Assembly (NCBI GenBank): GCA_951799425.1
Contig: OX637409.1
Coordinates: forward strand, 20,508,460 to 20,572,459
Length of the DNA stretch: 64,000 nt
Source: Ilex aquifolium
Lineage: Eukaryota > Streptophyta > Magnoliopsida > Aquifoliales > Aquifoliaceae
Direction of reading: 5' to 3'
Numbering within the stretch: the first letter of the stretch is position 1; each line of letters begins with the position of its first letter. Both the position numbers and the translations under genes were made by a program. Positions 56,372 through 64,000 of this stretch are shown in pieces. The notes under the pieces were generated by a model. It was not told where the DNA came from, ran no database searches, and was given only the letters and a program-made list of their open reading frames with translations.

Positions 56372-59300
56372 ATGGCGGAAGTGACGAAACTGCTGTATAT
56401 TGTGGTGGTGGATGTAGAAGAGAAGAGAGAGGAAGGGAAGGACTCGTTTCGGTATACGAGACCTGTTCTACAGAGTACTCTGCAACTCATGGGATGCAAA
56501 GCTCGTCACGCGTTCAAGGTATTGATACTACTATTTATTTATTTATTTTATTTCTTAGAATTGATAAAGTCAATTCTGTTCTGTTGGGTCGTCTTTCTTG
56601 TTTACGTTAGCTTATTTGTATTGTTAATTGTTGATTAAGTTTTGATTACAGTTTGGGAGTTTATGATTAAGAAGCTAATTTTTATATCAATTGTCTCCTA
56701 TGTCTGTACTCTGTTTTCAATAATGTGACAGATAAAACATCATTACAATTTCTCTTTCTTTCCTACTTTTACAAATTGTACTGCTTATGACAATAGTGAA
56801 TATTGTGCAGAAGTCGATGAGGCCTTCTATTACGGCGGCGGATTAGGAATGCATGTGATATACTGTATTATGAGCATTTGTACTGTTACACATTACAGCT
56901 CGAGGTCCAGTTTGTCCTTACTTCGGGAGATTTGATATATCTTAGTTTGGCTATTGGCTACTGTTATGTCCATGTCGATCCATCATCTTGGATCATTTCC
57001 CTTAGATGATGTTTTTTCTGAAGTTATTTATCCTTGTGTAGCTATGCATAATCAGATGGTGCGTTTGACTCCAAACATATATTGTTTTTTTGACTCAAGC
57101 TTCTTTAGCATTTCTAGGCATTGACTGCAAAATGCTGCGTTGTCCAATAATTTTTTTTAAGTTGAGACTGTTTGTCAAATTTATCTTCCCTCCTTTTCTG
57201 GGTGTTGGGGGGTTATTGATTAAAATGCCAGCTACGTTTTATGCTGCTGCATCTTTGTTTCCTGATGTGGTAGTTATAGGTTCATTCATTTGTCTCTGAT
57301 TTTCTCAAGAAATTGAACTGAAGGTCTGTATGTAAAGCAGCTTGAATATAGAAAACATTTTCGTGGGCCGTATTTCATGTCTGTAAAATTTTGTTGCATC
57401 CATCTGGGTCCTGTACATTGTCATTGTCGTCTTTGAGGTTCAATGCTCTGACTATGTTGGCCATTGCCACAGTATAATACCAAATCATAGTTGCACAGGT
57501 TGTTTCTTGTAAGGTTCTGCCTTACAGATTGGTTTCTGTTGCATTGAAAGTGATTTCTGGTGGCAAAGATGTATCCGAGCGTCTTAGGAATGCAAATACA
57601 TAGTTAACAGGGCAAGAGTTGTAGAATCTAAAATCTCATGTTTTTTTCAACCTTTTTCTTCTTTTCAGCTCATGTGAGGTCTTAATGTCTGCTTAAAACT
57701 AAACAGTTCCAAAGCTTGAGCAAAGAAGTTAGATACTTGTACTGAGTTCGCTACCTTTGTTCTGATCAGATTAGCCAAAGGGTTTTTGAGGTGATGAGAA
57801 ATGAATGCTCTGGCGATGCTTCACTTCGGGGCTTAAAGATAACAGGACAGGATGGTTCAAAAGGACTTCTGCAGAAAGAAAACAACTATAATTCTGATGC
57901 TTGCTTCAATAAAGCAGATGGAGGCAACCATTTGGTTTCAGAGAATGATGGTAGAAATAAAAGCAAACCGTTTGAATTGTACAAAAGACGCACAACTGTA
58001 GTTGTAAGAAGAACAACGTTCTTAGATGTTGTTTGTGATGCTCTTGCTGAATACAAGTATGTAGGTCCCAATCAGCGGTCTGATTTGATTTTGGCTTGCA
58101 GGTAGAGTTTTGCATCCTATCCTCATTCAAATTTACATTTTCAATGAGCAGGTTCCTCTTGGAAAGAACTCTTCTTTGCTAACCATTTTGTTGATGTAAC
58201 TGGGCATCCATTGCCATTTCTTTGCTTCATATGTTGCGTTGCACTCTTTATGCCTATGAGAGCATTAATGTAAGGCCTAAATATAAATCTTGTTTATGAT
58301 ACATATTGAAGCTTTCTATTGTTCAATGAGGGAAAGCATACCAGTTAAAATGCATATTTAATCCATACATCGTCCTCATACCACAAATTCTCTGCAGCCC
58401 TACACTCTCATTAATCTCCTTTGCCAATTGTGTGGTTTTAATGCCCTTCTAAATGTATTTTTTCACACCTCCATCAACAAATACAACCTTTGGTATTGCT
58501 GCCTCTAGCGGTTCTCGCATTCTATACTTATTTGGTAAGTTTTCGTAGGGCATTTGAGTTGACTTGATCTCTGTTCGTCAACATTTTTTGTACATATACT
58601 GTACCTTCAACAGGCAAGTTTGTCTAGAGATGTATGGTGTTTGGCAGTTGAGCCTTTGCATCAAAATCAATGAAATGATGAGTCCTCTTGTGTTCATGGT
58701 AGAAAATAAAATTCCTTGAAATATTGGGTGTTGGGTCTGCATCACATCAGCGTAATGGGGTCTATGCATTGGGGAGAGCTTTTGGAAGAACCCTTTTTTT
58801 ATGATGTAAGTAGCCTGAGTTAATCTAAAGGTAAAAATGAGACCCATAAGATAATAGTATATTACATGTGGAAGGAGTGATAGGTGGGATTACCACTTAG
58901 TTAATTATATCAGTTACAGCTCCATTGCATTGAGTCAGGGAAATTAATTGTAGCATTGTGCCTCGAGTTGTGTTTCTTATTAGCTGTTGCAGTTTGTGTG
59001 TTTGCGGGCATGAGAGGCTTCATCTTTTCGGTTAAGTTTTTTCTGATTACATTGCATCTTTAATTTGCATAAGCTATTCTCTTTTTTCATATTCTCTAAG
59101 AAACTACTTTTTGTTTCAGAATCCGGGAAAGGAAGGAGTCTGTTACTGTGCTTTTGTGCGGTACTAGTGGCTGTGGCAAATCTACTTTGTCCGCACTGCT
59201 GGTATATATATTTTGTTGGCCAAACTACTGTTTTTTTTTTGTTTTTTTTTTCTGCTATTCTATGCGCTGGAGTAGTCATGGTGTATTTGGTCTTCCTTTC

Positions 59301-62012
59301 CGTTATTTATGGTGCACATTTTGATTATTTTCCATTGAGTAGATTTTATGATCTGGAGAATTTGATTGTTCCCACGTATCCTACTATCATTGCATTTTCT
59401 TGGACTGTGGTTTAGGGGCTTTTCAGAATCAGGACTGTTGAATCATGACTGAACTTAGAAACATGAAGTTAGGTGATGCTTGTGTCTGAGTCTGAATGTT
59501 GCATTTTGGAGTGTAAACATATATGAAAAAATTGACTGACCAGTCACCATACATTGAAGATATATTGAATTGATTTCTGTTATCCAGACTTTGAGCGCTT
59601 CCTGAATAATTTTTTGCAGGGGAGCAGGTTGGGGATCACAACTTTGATATCCACCGACTCAATACGGCATATGATGAGGAGCTTTGTAGATGAAAAACAA
59701 AACCCTCTACTTTGGGCTTCAACTTACCATGCTGGAGAATACTTGGATCCTGTGGCTGTTGCAGAAGCAAAAGCAAAAAGGAAAGCAAAGAAATTAGCTG
59801 GCATTTCACGTCCTTCACTAACAAAGGATGATTTATTTGATGGTTCCTCAACTGGAAAATCACCTCCTGAGGTTGGTCCTAGTACTGCTGAATTGATCGG
59901 TCCAAAACAGATGGCGGTTGAAGGATTTAAGGCACAAAGTGAAATGGTCATCGACAGTCTTGATCGGCTGATTACCGGATGGGAAGAGCGGAAAGAATCT
60001 GTAGTTGTTGAGGGTGTCCACTTAAGCCTAAATTTTGTGGTAGAGCTCACACTTAATTGTGGGAATTTCTTTCTGGCATAAGGCTTCCCTTTATGTTGGT
60101 GGTCAATTCTGATCTCAGTTGTATTTTGATTATGCAGATGGGGCTTATGAAGAAACACCCTTCAATTATACCATTCATGATATACATCACAAATGAGGAG
60201 AAACACATGGAACGGTTTGCAGTCCGTGCAAAGTACATGACATTGGAACCTGCTAAGAACAAGTATGTAAAATATATTCGAAACATCAGAACAATCCAAG
60301 AATATCTCTGCAAACGAGCCGACAAGCATCTCGTGCCAAAGATAAATAATACCAATGTTGATAAGAGTGTGGCAGCAATCCATGCAACACTTTTCAGCTG
60401 CCTACGAAGGCGTGTGGGAGAGCAGCTTTACGATCCCATCACAAACACAGTTGCTTTAATTGATGAGGAGTACAGGAATCAGTGTGTTGCCAATTCATTG
60501 AGCTCCAAAGGAATGTTCCAACTGATCCAACGTAAAGGTTCGTCTAGGCATTTGATGGCTCTTCTTAATACTGATGGTTCTGTGGCAAAGGCTTGGCCAG
60601 TTGACTCGGTAGATGGTAATGGCAAGCCTATTCCGGGCCGTTCTAATGAGAATGGGGTAGGAACACCGATGTATGGGCCATTGCAGATAGGTAAGGCTGA
60701 ACCTATTAATCTGCAGTTTGGTCACTTCGGGATCAGTGCTTGGCCCATTAATACCGGTGGCACAAGTCATGCAAGCAGTGTTGACGACTCAAGGGGTGAC
60801 TTAACTGATAATGGTAGTAGATATTACTCTTCCTGCTGCAGCTCACCAAGGGCTTCTGATGGACCTGCCAAGGAGGTATGTTTTGAAATATATGCTCACA
60901 ATCTTGCTAGATCTTCCGTTAGTTGAAAGTTGTTTATGAGAAGCAAGTTTTCGTGTGTCTAGTCAAAGTTCAATTAATGTTAGTAGGACATGTAGATCTG
61001 CATTAGCAACATGATATTCTGGTTTTGATCTTTTTATTTTGTTGGTCACTGCTTCTAGCTTTGGTTTTCAAACTGTGTCCTTATTCCCTCTTTTCCTTAT
61101 GCCCGTGCTTTCCCTTTCTACTTTCAGCTCAAGGAGGAACACTCCGTGCATGGTAGTGATGAAGAGGTTGATGATCCAACGGAGGTAGACAGCGATGAGG
61201 ATCTTAGTGATGACGGTCAAAAACAGTTACATGAAGAGGTATGTATGGGCGGTAATTGTCATTTAAGAAAATGAATTTCTAGGTTACCGTAAGCTCCCCC
61301 CTTGAACAGACTCTTAAAGTTAGGTTACTTCCAGCCTCTACGGAGGAGTTTTCAATGTTTGACCAACAACAAATGGTGACCAATGAGTGTTGTGTCATTG
61401 TATTCTAAGTACTAGTGCGGACCTCAAATGGAGGTTGATGATTCGGTGGTCGTTAGTTCTATCTGCCTGGGGGCGATGGAGGGATTCTTATTGTTGACAT
61501 GCAGTTCTACATGAACTAATTTATTTATTTTTGTCCCCGCAATCGTAGGAGCAGGTTTTTGGATTTTGCTTCCGTTTCTACACCCTTTACATGGAATTTT
61601 CTCCACTTTACAGATGGAAGGCTCAGTAGATGAGGAGTCTACTAAATCAGATGAGGAGTATGATGATCTCGCCATGCAGGATGTTCAAGAGAAGGGCTAC
61701 TGGTCCGATGATGACGAGGAGTTCAATAATAAACTGGTGCCTCATTCAGAGAACCGATTCATTGATGGGGTTAATAGTGTCCATGGAGATAAGTACAGGC
61801 AAGATATTGACCCCATCTTGAGATCTAAAAGTGAACCCGTGTCTGCGCCACCGCTACTTTGTTACTCTTCTCTACTTAAGGAAAAGAATGAGAAGAGAGT
61901 GTCAACTTATGGCAATTTCAAAACTAGAAGACGATCTCAGAGCATTCCAATGTTGGGAAAGCATAGTTTGCAGATTAATAATCCTACCCTCTCAGAAGCC
62001 CACCAGAGGTAG
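56372..62012 (+). CDS. LPA1: P-loop NTPase LPA1-like protein (2-phosphoglycerate kinase-related)
   Basis: Exons: 56372-56518, 57770-58101, 59120-59201, 59620-60039, 60138-60875, 61128-61238, 61614-62012. They sum to 2229 nt, 742 aa plus stop, in consistent phase. The N-terminus [18 protein letters not shown] and the block [23 protein letters not shown] are hallmarks of the plant family. Walker A is GTSGCGKST (residues 174-182, catalytic Lys180), encoded at the end of exon 3. [13 protein letters not shown] follows as the conserved core before [13 protein letters not shown]. The C-terminal third is acidic and Ser-rich ([19 protein letters not shown]), with a basic RRRSQS motif. Rice LPA1 mutations lower seed phytic acid, and the kinase core resembles archaeal 2-phosphoglycerate kinase; the true substrate is not established. 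Introns of 1.25 and 1.0 kb flank exon 2. The gene appears intact. Confidence 0.93.
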
Positions 62013-63345
62013 GGCTACAGTTTTGCATACCTTTAACAACTGTATCCTTCTTTTTTACCTAAATACTCGATCGCCCTTTTCTCTTTTCGTTGCATCACAG
62101 TAGATTATATGAGGCAATTCCTCCTTTTGTGTAAAGAAATGTGTGTAGATCTGTGACTTGAGGGTGGCCTTGGAATGTTTTTAAATTTTTTTTTTTCTAG
62201 CAATTGTTTTCCCACGTTCCAAATGGACACATTTGGCTGCTGTCTGGAAACCATTACAGTAGCAAGCCTCAAAACAAAAGGTGAAATATAGAAATAGTTG
62301 TCTTGAAGAAACATCTAGGTAAGCAAATGGTGGTGCTGGTGTTTGTTCGATTGGAAGGTTTACCTGGTGGTGATGCCTGGTGTTTGTTCGATTGGAAGGT
62401 TTGGTGGCGATGAGGCCTAGACTAAGGGTCGTTCGTGCAGGAAACCGAGTTGCATACTGGGTGAAGCTTAGTCCTTCAAACCTTTCAATACCGCAACTTT
62501 ATTAGCTTGGGCCGCTCGCACACTTTAAGGACTGTTGAAGGTATTGCACTATGATAGACTCCTGCCGTTGCTAAAGGTAAGATTTTAAAGCCACTCAAGC
62601 AATTTCTTAAAAAGAATAATAAGCAAGATAAGGTTTTTCAGCCACGTACCGTGCAGGAGCGTAAGTCAGTTAGGATCCATTCTGAATCTTCGATTTCATT
62701 GATTAGTATCTTTAATTCACTGAATTATAATTTGTATTAGGACGGTACCGAGTCGGTATCCTATGTTTTTTCCGTTTACAAAGGTGACATAGGCACTTCA
62801 TATAATGGATGTGAGGTACATAAGCATACTATTAGAATTGAGCTGTGATTGACTATATATCTGCCCCACTAGTTTGGACCTTGAGCCTGTGGATGACAAA
62901 AAAGGGTGCTCTGCTATCACTTTAACCCCGCTACATCTTGTACAAATTGGATTCTCAATGTACGTTGCTATCTCTTGAATAGTGACCTAAATGGTCCTTC
63001 TCTCCTTCACTTGCATGCATTGTCTGCCCCTTTCAACACCCACTGGAGGAAAGGCTAGGACCACAGAATTATGTTGGATCACTGCCTCTTTCAAGGCTCA
63101 ACTATGCGCTTTTTCTGTTTTCTGAATTTGTGGGTATGAGAGAGAGAGGAGAAAATATTCGGTGCTTATATAAGTCACGAGGTGACAGTGTCATGTGGTG
63201 TCTACATCCAATAAGAAATTGTTACAATACCTGTCTGTCGGACCCACAAGTTGATTTTTCAACTTTACAAATGGTAGAAATTAATTGGTGACCTAGGTAT
63301 CTAGTAAGTTTCTCAAATTAGATCCTATAACATTGCTCCAAGAAC
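62013..63345. other. 3' UTR of the LPA1-like gene and downstream DNA
   Basis: The first 300 bp is probably 3' UTR. At about 62337-62405 a phrase GGTGTTTGTTCGATTGGAAGG occurs twice, 42 bp apart. The rest has moderate GC and a small GAGAGAGAGG tract near 63.14 kb, without an assignable gene. Confidence 0.45.
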
Positions 63346-63893
63346 ATATATGATGATTGGGTCAAACTCCATAACATCCCCCTGCAATACTGGAATGAAC
63401 AAGGGCTTAGCTTCATTGCCAGTGCAGTGGGGAAGCCCCTCTATGCTAACTCCTTAACAACCAGGAGGAAGAGGATTAGCTATGCAAGGATATGCATTGA
63501 AATAAATGCAGCCGAGAAGCAAATATATTCCCACCCATAACCATCCATTGCAAGTCCAAATAGCCCTGCAATTAACCCTTCACATGACCCATTACCACCA
63601 TTTGCTAGCCTACCTAGTTGCAGCAATCCAAATCCAGCCTACATTCAAGCACTTGCCAAATTACCAGCCCCCCCTCCAACCACAAAAATGGAAAGCCAAA
63701 TTAATATATTCAGCTCCACCATAAATACCATACCTCATGTACACCAGATAGTACCTAAAACTATCACCTCCCCCAACAAGTTTGAATGCCTTGCTATGGA
63801 AGAAGGCCAAATTGTGGTGGACCTCTCCTCAACATCAGACAAACAGTGGAAGAATCTACTAATACGCATCCTAGTTTGGACAAAAAACTGAGT
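63346..63893 (+). mobile_element. LINE (L1-type) ORF1 fragment, DUF4283-like
   Basis: In one frame the sequence reads WVKLHNIPLQYWNEQGL, then SFIASAVGKPLYANS and RKRISYARICIEINA. That is the conserved DUF4283 core of plant L1-type LINE ORF1 proteins. A stop at 63538-63540 follows, then the same frame continues with a Pro/Ser-rich tail and SPNKFECLAMEEG, the usual junction motif between ORF1 and the endonuclease. The CCHC zinc knuckle expected between these parts is missing, so an internal deletion is likely. The upstream part of ORF1 is not visible, and the frame ends with TGA at 63889-63891. It is a dead, 5'-truncated or rearranged copy. Confidence 0.75.
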
Positions 63894-64000
63894 CTAGCAG
63901 GCCAACTGACACTAAAAAGAAGAAGAAAACCTCAGAAAGAGAGAGAGCCAATGTGCCTGAGCACCTATAAAACTCTGGAGACCTATCTCCTTATGTTAAA

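Noticed and set aside
26360-62012. A functional cluster of the genes in this window
   Set aside because: The products act in unrelated processes and are far apart with separate promoters. Nothing suggests co-regulation.

Overview
The window reads as nuclear DNA of a eudicot plant. It holds spliced GT..AG genes, a plastid-targeted chaperonin, a plant-type LPA1 kinase homologue, AT-rich intergenic DNA and dense plant transposons (Ty1/copia, Helitron-like, hAT-like, MULE-like, tRNA-derived SINEs, a LINE fragment). I cannot name the species from sequence alone.

Four protein genes are supported. (1) 1497-21430 (+): an OTU-family deubiquitinase. Ten coding exons sum to 346 codons plus stop with every splice phase agreeing. 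(2) 26360-28354 (-): a lysine-rich, multi-Myb protein like plant REB1/TTF1-type RNA polymerase I termination factors, with an uninterrupted coding region and a probable intron in the 5' UTR. (3) 38276-42871 (+): plastid chaperonin-60 alpha (CPN60A), eight exons, 585 codons plus stop. Its promoter has a near-perfect heat-shock element just upstream of the TATA box. (4) 56372-62012 (+): a P-loop NTPase of the LPA1 / 2-phosphoglycerate-kinase-like family, seven exons, 742 codons plus stop, with a 28-codon upstream ORF in its leader.

The repeats are the most striking part. Intron 4 of the OTU gene is 13.3 kb and separates the catalytic Cys motif (DGNCQ) from the following FRALSDQ. It looks like a nest of transposons: a MULE-like terminal-repeat structure (3767-16265), Helitron-type ends (4335-15477 and 10904-14398, minus orientation), a Ty1/copia element (4586-9940, 208-bp LTRs, 5-bp target duplication) and a hAT-like element (14818-15401).

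From 30.1 to 37.9 kb, between the Myb gene and CPN60A, lies a second mosaic: a 0.4-kb direct repeat, three copies of a roughly 1-kb unit (one split by a 901-bp hAT-like element with a perfect 8-bp target duplication), a CCGGTT-rich element, a MITE, and an element carrying clustered CAACCCG motifs. From 43 to 55.5 kb there is a long gene-poor interval of SINEs, MITEs, a second CAACCCG element, a hAT relic, a 66-bp TA tract and poly-G runs. The window ends in a LINE ORF1 fragment.

The four genes have unrelated roles (ubiquitin removal, rDNA transcription, plastid protein folding, a phytate-linked kinase), so no pathway or cluster is implied. The novelty here lies in insertion history and in short-motif-rich transposon ends, not in a new protein system.
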